From positions 126,702,561 to 126,766,560 of the forward strand of contig NC_035448.2 in the NCBI RefSeq assembly GCF_002127325.2: a stretch of 64,000 nucleotides of DNA, in the 5' to 3' direction. Below are positions 13,104 through 24,113 of this stretch, piece after piece. Every line of letters starts with the position of its first letter. Position 1 is the first letter of the stretch. The stretch comes from Helianthus annuus (taxonomy: Eukaryota; Streptophyta; Magnoliopsida; Asterales; Asteraceae). The translations under genes were made by a program, and so were the position numbers. Below the pieces are notes generated by a model. The model did not search any database and was not told where the DNA came from. It saw nothing but the letters and a program-made list of their open reading frames with translations.

Positions 13104-14167
13104 AATCGTCCTTATGGTTTGGTCATATTTGCTTGTTATATCCAAAATTACTTTTATGTGCATTTGATTCCTTGAGGTTTGCGTTTTATTGTCATTTCCA
13201 TTTAAATCACTAACACTATTTAAATTAAGCATTAACTCAGGGACAATTTGGACATTTTACCCAATTTCTTTTTCTGTTTTTTTTTTAATTTTCTTTTTTT
13301 ATATTTTTTAACCTTTAACAAAAAAAAAAAAACAAAAAAATTATTTTTAACCTAACCCACCCCATTCTCCCTCTGTCCTCTCTCTCTAATTTTACCCATT
13401 AATGCACCAACGCGGAACTCACCTCCCATCGCACCACCCACTATCCTTCCGACCGAGTTTCGTTTTCGGGGACAGTTCCAACAATGAGACGGAGTAGTAA
13501 TGGTGTCGACCATAGATTCAAGCAATGACCGTGTGTGAAACAACCACAACTGGTCGGCCATCGACCTTTATTTGTTACATCAGAGGAGGCGGTGGGTTGG
13601 TGGCAGTGGCGGATCTAGAAAATCTGTATAAGGGTAACGAAATTGAAAAAAGGTCAAATTTTTCTATAATTTACACTACCGTCGGAGCGTCAAGGGGCAA
13701 CGGAGGTTACCCCTTGTAACACTATAGGTCCGCCCCTGGTTGGTGGTGCTTGGTGTCGATGACACCCCAATGGTGACTAGATTTACTCGAAGACAGTGAC
13801 AGTTGGAACATCCTAGAGTTTCAGCTACAAGATTTTGAGGATAGGGATTATGGTGGACGGTGGTTGTAGTGGTAGGGTGGTGAGGGAGTAGTTATGGTAA
13901 TGGGGTCTGGTGGTGGTGGTGATGGAGTGGTGGTGGTAATGGGGTGGTGGTGGTGTGGTGATTGTGCGTGTGCGTTAACAACTTGTAATAAACTTTAGTA
14001 TATTGTACCTTAACAAAAAGGACAAAAATGGCCATCACTTTAACTAGAAAAAATAAAATAAACTACGTTAGTGGTTTAGATGAAAATAACAATAAACGTA
14101 AATCTCAAGGACTCAAATGCACAAAAGTCATCTTAGATGGAACAAGCAAATATATGATAAAACCTTA
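13104..14167. mobile_element. Large foldback element with arms of about 150 bp
   Basis: The arm at 13104-13255 (including ATATTTGCTTGTT, GTGCATTTGA and CCTTGAG) recurs inverted at 14020-14167 (TCAAGGACTCAAATGCAC and AACAAGCAAATAT). The centre is GGTGGT-rich and contains a smaller hAT MITE. TSDs are unclear, so the superfamily is open. Confidence 0.6.
13604..13738. mobile_element. Tip100-like hAT MITE, 135 bp
   Basis: CAGTGGCGGATCTAG at the left and the complement of TAGGTCCGCCCCTG at the right form the ends. Perfect 8-bp GTTGGTGG repeats (13596-13603, 13739-13746) flank it. It is a deleted relative of the element at 7500-8614. Confidence 0.88.
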
Positions 14168-14334
14168 TTGATGATTTTGACATTTTACTCTTTTATAAAC
14201 AAATAAATAACACAATTACATTACGAAAAGTATTAGATGAAACAAGCAAATATATGACAAAACCTTACAGATGATTTTGACATTTTACTCTTTTATAAAC
14301 AAGTAAATAACACAATTACATTACGAAAAGTATA
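14135..14334. repeat. Tandem duplication, 100-bp unit
   Basis: Two nearly identical copies (14135-14234, 14235-14334) contain AACAAGCAAATATATG and TTTTGACATTTTACTC. The first copy overlaps the outer end of the right arm of the foldback element. Confidence 0.85.
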
Positions 14335-14460
14335 GCTCATATATTATGTCCATATAAACGCTGTCTACACCCAAATAAATGGATAATAAGATTAGATGAA
14401 GTTGAAGAAAGATGGAAAAAAGTGATAAGTTGCTTGAGAGTCGACTTCTCTTCAGGTTGG

Positions 14461-17366
14461 TGTAACGCCCCAAAACTCGAATTACTAAATTTACTAGTGT
14501 GACCCCATGTTTAATAAAATGGAGTGTAATAACTAGGTTATTATACCTAGTCAAATGTTTAGCAAGACACACAAGGGAACATACTAGAGGGACTAAAGAT
14601 GAACAATAAGAAAGTTATGTTTTAATTAACAAACCAAACACACACACAACACACACATCTGGTGCGTGTTCGAGAAGGAGCCAGGAGCTCCTTGAGAGCT
14701 CAAAACCCTAACTCAATTAAATCACCAAATTGAAGGGTGAATCGAGTCCCAAATTCACAACCGAACATGAAAGTGTGATCACCTTCACAAGGGGATCGTA
14801 AGGTATGTCTTAAATCTAAGATTGGTGATCATGTGTGAAGTGGGTTATGTTCTAATCCGTGAGTTAATATGAAATTGATCATGTATAAGGGTTAGAATCA
14901 TCATATAGAACATAGGTTATGTATGGTTTGTGTTAATCTGATGTTTAGGGGTGAAACCCGTTTGTTATGGTGAGGATGATGACTTGAATCACCACCTATG
15001 TCCAATTCTTGTTGAAAGATCGATGTATTATGTGGGTATGATGAATTGTCGTTAGATAAATTGAATAAAATGTGATGATAATATGTTTGATGTTTAATTT
15101 TAAATACTACATGTTGATTAGTAGAAGGATTTGATGAACTATGTATGAATTTAGAAGATTATGCATAAATTAGTTGTACGTTATGCTTAAAAGGTGGTAC
15201 GCACACCAAGCGTATGATAAAATGTATATAGTGTCGTCCGTATAGTCGATTATGATGTTACGAGTATAGGATGATAAGTCGATAGTTAAATATGGTTAAT
15301 AATGACTCTTGAAAGTCAACTAAATATAAGAAACATGATTTGACTCGTTGTCGTAAAGGTAGGATTATAGGAAATCGTATAGTACATGTTATAGCAATAC
15401 GTGTTCAATGTAATAACATGATAAGTTACATGAGTGTAACCGGATATGGATATGATATTATGAGTTATGTTTGTTAGGAATGACTAATGAAAGTTAAGTG
15501 TGAAATATGTGATTGATATGATTGTTAACATGTACAAATGAGTATGCTAATAAGAGCGTGATTTCGATGAAATGGAAGTATAGGATCACGTCGAGACGGG
15601 CTCAAGCACGAGGTGTTAATGGGCCAAGAGGAGGCAAGGGATCGGATACGAGCACGGATGCATAAGGTAAGTGATTTCCGTAATCACTTCTTAGTTTGGT
15701 TAAGTAATATAATGTTTTAATTAATTAAACATGATGTTTGAGGTCAAATATGTGTTGAAGTCTTTCGCCGTAAATGATGGGATTAAAGTTGACTAAAACG
15801 CCCTTGATGGGTACATTGGGCAAACGATCTTAAAAGTAGTTTAGAAACAAGCTATTCAATTAGTGTAATGTTTTGGTCAAGTATGAAAGTGGGGAGTATG
15901 GTTTTGTAAGTCATAGACCATTTAATGCGCAAACACCATAACGGGTCAAAATAAGCTTTTGAGCGAAAATGGGTGGAAAAAGGTGTAAGGTATCCAAGAG
16001 TGAATCTTTTATGATAGATGACCTTGAAATTATTAAGTTCATATGAAGTTAAGGTCAAACCAACAAGTTATGTTGCTAAATACATGAACGGGTCAAATAT
16101 ATCGTAAATGAATAATAAGCTGATAGTCTGTAAGTTAAGAATTTCCTTAATCCGGATATGGGATTTCAAGTTTACATGATAGAATGTTAATTTACAATCA
16201 CGTAGGAAGAAACGGGAGGTTAAACGGGTAAACGGTTTAAAAGTAATGCGAGTTTTAGTGCGTTCGAACGACGAAGTAACACAGCAGGAAAAACCCAGTT
16301 TCTAGAGGCCGTCGCCGACGCCCCCTGGAAAGTCAGTTTTTGGCTGAAGGGTTATTTGGCTGTCTACGGAAGTTTTGGGCCACGGGCAATTGCAAGGGCC
16401 GTCGTCGACGCCCCTAGGGCCGTCCCCGACGGCCTCCCCATGTTCAAAAACCTAAAATTTGTTATCTAAGTTGATTTGGGTATAGTAGGCTTCGGTTTGT
16501 TATCCGTGGACCACGGCGGGCCTCCCAAACATGATTTTGATCGTTCTTTTGACGTCTATGGGTTATAAATCTAAGTCTAAGTACCATGTAATTAATGTAT
16601 GGATATACAAGAGGTATATAAGATCTTGAAAGTGTACGTAAGAGTGTATGTACATATGTAGACGTGTATTTAAGTATATAGGAAGGCACGTATGAGTGTA
16701 TAAAAGTAAGTTAAGACGTAGTATGTATGTGCGTATGTAGATGTGTATTTATGTATATGTGAAGATATGTATGTGTATATGTACGTATGTAGAGATGTAG
16801 TAATGTATGTGCGTATGTAGATATGTATATGAAGGTACATATGAGTGTATGCATGTATGTGGAGATATAGGAAGGTATGTACGTATGTAGATGTGTATGT
16901 ATGCATGTAAGAATGTATGTATGCATGATTTAGATACGTCGAGTGGTACGTTATTAACAGTGTGCCTTGAGAATGAAAAGTAATGCAGGTACATTATCGA
17001 AGCCTCACCAGGATATGGATACGCAGATGAAATGCTTAAAGTTAGAAAGTTAACGAAATGGGATGTGTACGAGACTGAATCTTGTTTATGTATTGTGTAC
17101 TAATGTTATGAATGTATGTGGTGAGTGCAGGTCGTACGAATCATGGGCGGTTATCACGAGGAATAGAGATCGAAGACCGAGTCACAGGATAGATTGTATG
17201 GGAATAATTGAGTATGTACTTTAGTAAACAGGACTTATACTTTATTTTTGTAAAAGATACATATTAAAACGAACATTCAAGTAAGTCAAGACGTTTGTAA
17301 TGAAAGAAATTTTATGGCACGAATTTCCGCTGCGACTTTTGGTCAAATACGTATTAGGGCCTTACA
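14461..17366 (+). repeat. Element A left (5') LTR, 2.9 kb
   Basis: It starts TGTAACGCCCC and ends GGGCCTTACA just before the primer site. Its first about 1.5 kb aligns with 53372-54892 with only scattered differences. A donor-like AAG/GTATGT occurs at 14803; it is lost in the right copy (AAGGAATGT). Repeats of GGCCGTCG(C/T)CGACG occur at 16308-16435. Minus-strand ORFs in the TATGTA tract are by-products. Confidence 0.85.
16620..16925. repeat. GTATGTA-type simple repeat inside LTR A
   Basis: About 300 bases are built from GTATGTATGTAGATGTG-like units. Translating it gives His-Thr-Tyr-Ile-rich minus-strand ORFs that are artefacts of the repeat. Confidence 0.8.
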
Positions 17367-17367
17367 A

Positions 17368-17385
17368 GTTGGTATCAGCGCCCTG
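17368..17385 (+). other. Element A primer binding site
   Basis: Immediately after the LTR, GTTGGTATCAGCGCCCTG resembles the TGGTATCAGAGC primer site complementary to initiator tRNA-Met, with differences in its second half. Confidence 0.7.
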
Positions 17386-18126
17386 GTTTGAGAGAAGTAA
17401 GTACGAGAGTATAGGTACTTGAACTCAAACCTGTGTGCTCTTGTGATAAGGAACCCGTGCAATCCATGACTCGGTCAAGATCTGAAGGTAGTAATGGAAT
17501 GAAAACGTGTATGTATGCATTCATATGAAGAAACTAACGGTTATATTATGTGTAAGGTAAGCATGACTGCTTGGAGAGGACGATCCGTGAATGCGGTCTA
17601 GAACCGGCATTAAGGCAAGTGATAAGACAAATTGACCCCAAGTACGTAAATTTAACGTGTGGGCATATGAAGTGGTATAATTAAGCAAGTGAAGGAAAAT
17701 TTTAAATGAAATATAATAATGACGTGCCAATGAAGTTTTGAAAATGTTACACGTGTCGAAACTTAATTCTTCGGACATAAGGTGGCGATTACACGAAGAC
17801 ACGAAACTAGTATGTGGATTGCGTACCTGGCCAGTACACAAGAAACGTATGACGTTCGTGAGACCGTGATAATTGTTACAGGTATGTCCGTTAGAATTAG
17901 GTAGTAGGTGGACATGAGGGTAAAGATAAATGTAAGTCTTTCAAGAATGAAAGTATAAATGATATGTTAGAATCCGTGAAGCGGATTCGAAGCATGAAAG
18001 GCATGAATGGAATGTTTGAATCCGTAAGACGGATTCAAGGAATGAAATACAGAGAATGATATGTTTGAATCTGTGAGACGGATTCAACACATGTAATGAA
18101 TGAAAGATGTGAATGGAAGATGTAAA
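17386..18126 (+). other. Element A interior, left part, with hairpin repeats
   Basis: No gag or pol motif is visible. At 17960-18085 three units carry GAATCCG..CGGATTC inverted pairs (for example GAATCCGTGAAGCGGATTC) spaced about 50 bp apart. The array continues on the far side of element B at 39345-39485. Bases 18122-18126 (GTAAA) are the left TSD of B. Confidence 0.7.
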
Positions 18127-18391
18127 TGTTGGGATTGAACCCTTGATGTGTGTAAAATGCAACATATAAATCACATCAATTAAGGCATAAAACTAACCCT
18201 TTTTAAGTACTAATGTTGGAAAAAGAGTGTTTTTGTCTTTCTTTTGTATTTTCAGGATGAAATGAGCTCAAAATCACAAAAGAAGCAAAAAGACAACTAA
18301 TTCTAGCATAAATACAAGAAAAGGAATAAAAGTAGACTGCCCGGACCCTCAACGGCACCCCCCAAGGTAAAAAAGAGAAAACAGAAGACTG

Positions 18392-20166
18392 AACACGCCC
18401 CGTGTCCAGCGAACACGGGGCCGTGCCCAAGAAGCAGCAGAAAAGACAAACCAGTAGAAGCTTCCATCGCCCACCACGGGGCCGTGTCCAGCGGGCACGG
18501 GGGCGTGGTGAAAGTACAGCAGGCGCATTAATTGTAATTGCGAATTACAATTAATGAAGAGAGAGAGTGTCAGACGGGCACGGGGGCGTGTCCAGCGGAC
18601 ACGAGGCCGTGCCCAGCCTTCTGTTCAGCCTATAAATAGGGGTGCTTGGTTTCATTCCATCTCATCCCTTGGCACACCACCTCTCTCACACTTCATCCAC
18701 CACCCACCACCACCATAACACCATCATCCACCACCATCATCCATTGTCCATCATAGAGTGTGTGAGTCGTCTCGGGATCCAAGATTGATCGTAAGAGTTC
18801 TTGACAATCAAGGCCATGTTTGCCTAAGTCTCTTACATCACTTGGTGAAGACAAGTGTTTAGTATAATACTTTTTATTTTTAATCTTTTGCACTTTTTAT
18901 TTGGTTTTGTATTAATGACTTTAATAACTAGTTACTTATGTTGAAGGTGATCTTTCCTTATCGTTTGTCCGTGGTGTCTTGGCATTATTTTACTGTCTAT
19001 ATAAAATAAAAGATTTTCACCATTCATATCTCCACGGTCTATATGGAGGTATGTTGGCTACCTGGTCGGGGGTTAAGGGAACGGTTTGGTAAGGGTCTTG
19101 CCCTTGTTCAGCGTTTAGAGGTCCTGCTTGGGACCTGGGTCAAATTTAGTAGGATCTCCTTCAATACCCATAGGTATTGGATGGCGGGGATCCAAACTCT
19201 TTGACCCCCTCATAAGTTAACTACTATTAATACTATAACCCGGCTATTTAGGACTGTATCCCTGCTGACTCAGACTACTTAGCCGAGGGTAACGTCACCG
19301 CCGAAAGCGGGGCCTACCACAATTTGCATTAATAACTTAATTCATTATCTTTCAATAATCCGACACTTTAGGATTGTATCCTTGCTGACTCAAACTACTG
19401 GGTTGAGGGTAACGTCGCCGTCAAAAGAGGGCCTACTACAATAACTAAGATAATCTCTTAAACAAGTGCAAAAGTGCGAAAATAATCAAAGGTTATACTA
19501 ACACACGTGTCGGATCCAAGTGATTCGTCTTGTCTATCTGTTTTTATTTTATTTTATTTTTCAGCATTTAGTTAGTTTTTATTTTTCTTAGTTTAAAACA
19601 ATTTTTCTCACTTTTTGATTTGATTAGACGTTGAGGATAAACCGGTATTAAAAGCTCTTGTGTCCTTGGACGACCTCGGTATCTTATTAACACTATACTA
19701 CGTCCACGATGGGTGCACTTGCCCATATGTGTGTTTAGTGTTAGTAAATATCGTGTTTTATAAATTTAAAACTTGGCTAAAAGTGTAAAAAGGGCTTAAA
19801 TATACATCTAAAATATAACACACTTCACGCACATCAAGTTTTTGGCGCCGCTGCCGGGGACACAAGGATTTTAAGAAAGTTAGGAATCAACGGCCTAATC
19901 ATATTTTTATTTTTTTCTTTAATTTTTAGGATTTTTCGTAGATTTTCAGCTTCTGCAGAGCTCAGCACGGGGCCGTGCCTGGTCGGACACGGGCTGTGCT
20001 CAGCATCGTTACTGGCAGTTTTTGTTTTCCAAGTTACAGAAGGCTGACCACGGGGCCGTGCCGGTGCAACACGGGGCCGTGTCCAACTTCCAGTAACTGG
20101 GATCTGGAAAACAATCACTGAAATTCCGACCACGGGCCGTGTTCGCTCAACACGGGGCCGTGGTGA
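18392..20166. repeat. Paired CACGGGGCCGTG palindromes in Athila LTR and leader
   Basis: Around a dozen copies of ACACGGGGCCGTGTCC and variants occur in pairs: 18392-18432, 18472-18512, 18572-18616, 19961-20004, 20047-20089 and 20127-20166. Three pairs lie upstream of the TATA box and three in the leader before gag. Their CG and CHG content makes them likely methylation targets. Confidence 0.8.
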
Positions 20167-20236
20167 ACCTTCTGACCAACATTCTTTTCTGTTTTTATTG
20201 CAGGACTTGGAACCCGACGCCAACCTCACGTAGTGT

Positions 20237-20441
20237 ATGAGCTCCAGTTCCAATAAAGACATAAAAGAACCACTAGAAGAACCCGAACGCTTTCTCAGAA
20301 AAAGGTTAAAAGCCAAAAACCAAGAGAAGGTTTCGGGTGATCCACCTCCAATGGCGGACCAACGTACCCTTATGGATTATCTACGACCCACCGTGGGTAA
20401 TCTAGGCGCCGCTATCAATGCTCCGAATGTCGAAGCCAATG
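20237..20441 (+). pseudogene. Athila gag, N-terminal fragment
   Basis: The plus frame begins MSSSSNKDIKEPLEEP and contains MADQRTLMDYLRPTV, a hallmark of Athila gag N-termini. Either Met could be the start. After about 68 residues the frame runs into element B LTR sequence and ends at a chance stop at 20444-20446. Capsid, zinc knuckle and pol are absent. Confidence 0.75.
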
Positions 20442-20828
20442 TATAGATCAGAGGTTAGAGTTTGTTAGGAGGTTAGATGTCACTTTCATGGTGACGTCAG
20501 CTAAAGATGCTCAGTAGTTTGCAAGTGCTTATAAATAGTACAGTACTTTGTACTGTTCTATTAGCTCTTCACATCATTCGTCTTCTTTGCACGAACAAAC
20601 TACTGCGCTCGGGCTGAGGGGGAGTTTGCATTCATACATCATCATTGTAATCGTGTTTGAAATAAATTCAATCATTCGGTTCTATGTGTAAAGATGTTTG
20701 ATTAAAAGTATTACTCTCATTTGATTGTATACAAAGTTTGTGTTCATCTTAATTTCCGCTGCACACTCATTCATTTCCATCTTATTTTACAAACAAAAGT
20801 ACAATCAAAAGGAAACTCAGATCCAACA

Positions 20829-20991
20829 ATTGGTATCATAGCTAGAACAGTCAAATTTGATTTAACAATCATTTTGACGTAAATAGTTCAGCTCAAAACA
20901 GTTGATACTGATCGTTTGTTCGTCGTTAAAAAACAGAGTAAGGATTAATCACCATTATAGTTGATTTTTCAGTACCTGTAAAACAACAAGA
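20829..20991 (+). other. Element B primer site and leader
   Basis: ATTGGTATCATAGCTAG follows the LTR directly and resembles the tRNA-iMet primer site, with one change from TGGTATCAGAGC. About 140 bases of leader precede the gag ATG at 20992. Confidence 0.7.
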
Positions 20992-22113
20992 ATGACGTCA
21001 CAATCTCAGGACGATAAAAACAACATTGGCTCGCTTTTTAAACCACCTATGCTAAAAAGAAATGAGTACAACATCTGGCAGAGGAGGATGGGTCACATCC
21101 TTGCTCAACAAAGCACAGGTTGTTGGAAGTCTGTTATCTTTGGTCCTCATGTTCCTACAGTGCCAAGCGCTGAAGATGCTAAAAAATTTGTTCCTACACC
21201 TGTTGAAAATTATACTGAAACGGATTATCAAAAATTTAAACTAGACGCTAAAGCATTTAGTATTGTTGCATCAGCGCTCCCCAACGAAATATATGCTGGA
21301 CTGTTACATTGTAACAGTGCCAAAGAGTTGTGGGACGCACTTAAGGAACAGTTTGGAGGTACCGAAGAGATCATAGAAAACAATAGGGAAATCCTGAACC
21401 AACAGTATGAAACATTTTGTCATGTTAAAGGTGAATCACTGACTCAACAATTTGAGCTTTTCAGTTGTCTCATCAGTGAACTGAGGCTTGTTAAGGTCAC
21501 GTTTTCAAACTCGACTCAAAATAGCAGGTTCCTCAGATCACTGCCAGAAAAATGGGACACAATAGCTATTGTCACCAGAACTGCACCTGAGTTCAAGGAT
21601 CTGAGCTTGACCCAACTCCATGGTCGACTCCTGACCTTTGAGAGGGAGTTGAACCAGAAAAGGAAGTTACAAGAGTCAGGGAAAACCGTTGATGATTATT
21701 CATTCGGTAACATTGCTCTTCTGGGTCAAGACGAATCTGGTGGTAGTGGTAAGGATCAGGGTTATGATCACTTCATTGACATAACTGCTGGTGCAAACTT
21801 CAACAACCCTGATCCTCACTCTACAGGTTATGCATTCACTGCAAATGAAAACCAGATGTCAGACAATTTAAGCTTTGAACTCAATGATTTACAGCATTTC
21901 GACCCCACTGACCTAGAAGAAATGGACATCCTGCACCAACTGGCCTTGCTAAGTGTTAGAACTAGCAAGTTTTATAAGAGAACTGGGAGAAAATTTCCAG
22001 GTCTTCATGGGAACCTAAGGGTTGGGTTGGATAAATCGAAAATCAAGTGTTACAAGTGTAACAGGTTGGGACACTTTGCTAGGGAATGTAGGAGTCAAAC
22101 AACTGGTCCATAG
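20992..22113 (+). pseudogene. Element B gag, first part (capsid and zinc knuckle)
   Basis: The frame opens at ATG 20992 and runs 373 residues. It has the copia gag (UBN2-like) region, with YNIWQRRM near the start and LWDALKEQFGG in the middle, then a zinc knuckle CYKCNRLGHFAREC near residues 353-366. The frame ends at TAG 22111-22113; sequence in a different frame continues the protein without a gap (VTHPSSNPRPQPQN), so a one-base frameshift near 22100 ended this copy. In an intact SIRE element this would be continuous with the next segments and pol. Confidence 0.85.
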
Positions 22114-23657
22114 TTACTCACCCTAGTTCAAATCCTAGACCTCAACCTCAAAACACTGTGCACTATGCCCAATATGCCCCAGCAGCACATGTGAACACTG
22201 CTCACTATGTTGTTGCCCCTATGCCAGTGCATTATGTCCAAACAGCTGCTCCACAAATCCAATTTGTTCAAACCCCTGCTCCCCAGGCACAAGTGCAATC
22301 TGCACCTCAAACTACTGCTCCAGTAGTTACACAACCTGAACAACAAAGTTTCTTTAGTCAAGAGTTTGTTGACTGGAGCAGTATGCCTGAAAATCTTAAT
22401 GATGAAAATTTTGCACTATATGCTTCAAATGATTCTTCTCACAATGAATTTTGTTTGATGGCATTAGAGTCAATACAGGAGGGGGTTGAATCTGAGGAGG
22501 AACAGCTAAAGGCTGAAACAGTGGAAGAGGTGACTGAAGCAGTGGTTACTGCTGTGACTGATGAAATACTGCTGGGAGAAAGTTCAGGTGCCCTGATTGA
22601 ACCAATGATAGATCTATGGTCTGAAGAAGACAAGATAGATGAAAAGGCTGGTGAGGAAGAAGAGAGAGCTGATGAGGAAGAGAATCCTAAATGTGATTGT
22701 GCAATGATGGCTGCTGCCAAGGTATCACCTCAAGTTCTAGAAAAACTATGTTCTAACAATTGCATTATTGCTTTTGCTAACATAAAAAAGGTGAATGAAA
22801 ACCTTAGGAACAAAATCTTAACTGATGAAGTCAAATTTGAAAGATCTTTAAAAGAACTTAAAAACAAGTTGACTGAAAAGGAAAAAGAGATTAGCAGTTT
22901 GAAAGAAGAGCAAAACATAACCAAAACCCAACTCCAAACTATGGTAGAAAAATACCAAGTTTGCAAAGAGGAGTTAGAATCCACCCAGATCACTTGTGAA
23001 AAATGGGTGGAATCATGCAAAGGGTATGAGGTTATGCTTGAGAAACAAATAAAAAGCAATGTAAAATTTGGGGTTGGTTATAGAAAACATGATGATGAAA
23101 ACACTGCTTTTGGAAAATCTGTTTCAACCACTGATGAAACTACTGAGTTCATCCCAACAAACAAGGATGGCCAAGAAGTGAAAATCACTGACAAACTTGG
23201 TAACAAAATCACACTTGACAGACCAGTGGGTCCCTCTGCATTTGAGGAGATTGAAAATCATCAATTTAAACCAAGATGGTCTGATGAGTGTGATATCCTT
23301 GAAAATTTCAAGCCAATGGACTTTACATCAACTGATAGTGTTAAGGCTCCAAAAGCTAAAGTCATTCCTCTTAAGGATATTCCAGCAGTGGTCAAAACCT
23401 CTGCTATAAAGGAGTCTGAAAAGAGGAAGAAGAAAGAGAAAATTAATAACTTGTTTTGTGAATTCTGTGAGAAGAGGAACCATCTAACAAAAGATTGTTT
23501 CCATCTAAAAGCTTATGACTTAACCAAAACAAGTGTCACTACTTCAGCTGAAAGTTGCAGTGTTTGTGGTAAAACAAACCATAAAACTCAGGCATGTGTG
23601 TACCTCAAAAACTTCAATAAAAGAAGAACCACTGTTTGTGCCAGTTCAAAAAGATGA
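22096..23657 (+). pseudogene. Element B gag, second part (coiled coil, extra zinc knuckles)
   Basis: This frame resumes gag after the frameshift. It shows a Pro/Gln-rich stretch, an acidic region (22480-22680), a strong coiled-coil segment (about 22780-22990, heptads such as LKELKNKLTEKEKEI) and two CX2CX4HX4C knuckles, CEFCEKRNHLTKDC and CSVCGKTNHKTQAC. Extra knuckles and a coiled coil after the first knuckle are typical of long SIRE gag proteins. The nominal start at 22158 is GTG and is not a real start. It ends at 23657 after another frame change near 23640. Confidence 0.8.
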
Positions 23658-24099
23658 ACCTCAAAAACTTCATGTGTGTACATCCTTGAGTTCATCAGCA
23701 TCTTCACCATCTGTCAAGTTCACAAAGAAACAACCACTGTTTGTGCCAGTTCAAACAGCTGTCACAAAGCAGCTGAACCAAACATCTGTCAAAAGAGATG
23801 TTCAGGTTACTGATGCACCTCCTGCCAATCAATTCAGAAAGGGCAAGGAAAAACAGTCTTACCAAAGGATTCCACACGTTTATGAGGTCTACAAAAAGCC
23901 CTCTAAAGCCAGAGTGAATAGGCATCCTTTTGGTTACCAGCAGTTGATTGGGCAAGACCCCCAACAGTGGTTAGCAAGAAACAGTACTAAAACTGTCCAA
24001 ACCCCTGACTTAACCACTGCCCATCACACTGCATCCATACCTGACACTGTTGAGACCCCATCCAAAGCCCTGTTGGCTTTGGAGTCCTTAATGAACTAA
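23640..24099 (+). pseudogene. Element B gag-pol linker segment
   Basis: The coding frame shifts again near 23640. It contains two imperfect copies of a PLFVPVQ motif and a region ending ALLALESLMN before TAA at 24097-24099. Function is unknown; in position it joins gag to protease. Upstream residues of this frame (from 23533) overlap the zinc-knuckle frame and are not coding. Confidence 0.65.
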
Positions 24100-24113
24100 T
24101 CCTTTTACTTCAT

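Larger units (their letters stand above)
18144..20441 (+). mobile_element. Truncated Athila (Ty3/gypsy) element: 5' LTR, primer site, start of gag
   Basis: The LTR runs 18144-19836, with inverted termini TGATGTG and CACATCA. The primer site TGGCGCCGCTGCCGGGGA follows, a type used by Athila/Tat elements. A TATAAATAGG promoter box is at 18631. Bases 19242-19330 and 19363-19440 are a tandem duplication within the LTR (GCTGACTCA..CTACT..GAGGGTAACGTC). The body stops abruptly in gag at 20441, where B's LTR resumes. Everything downstream is missing. Confidence 0.8.
18127..20828 (+). repeat. Element B 5' LTR, interrupted by an Athila fragment
   Basis: Only the first 16-17 bases (TGTTGGGATTGAACCC) and the last 387 bases (20442-20828) correspond to the 3' LTR at 38595-39333. 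About 330-350 bases between are missing and replaced by Athila sequence. The surviving 387 bases differ from the 3' LTR at about five positions by eye. A TATAAATA box lies at 20530-20537. Confidence 0.85.

Noticed and set aside
13352..13561. Minus-strand ORF in GC-richer segment
   Set aside because: It is part of the centre of a foldback element and has no recognisable motif.
11095..14334. Regularly spaced repeats considered as a CRISPR array
   Set aside because: This is plant nuclear DNA, units are diverged tandem or inverted repeats, and no spacer pattern exists.
16462..16994. Several overlapping minus-strand ORFs rich in His, Thr, Tyr
   Set aside because: They are translations of the GTATGTA simple repeat inside LTR A.
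22439..23059. Minus-strand ORFs opposite element B gag
   Set aside because: They mirror low-complexity and coiled-coil coding sequence on the plus strand.
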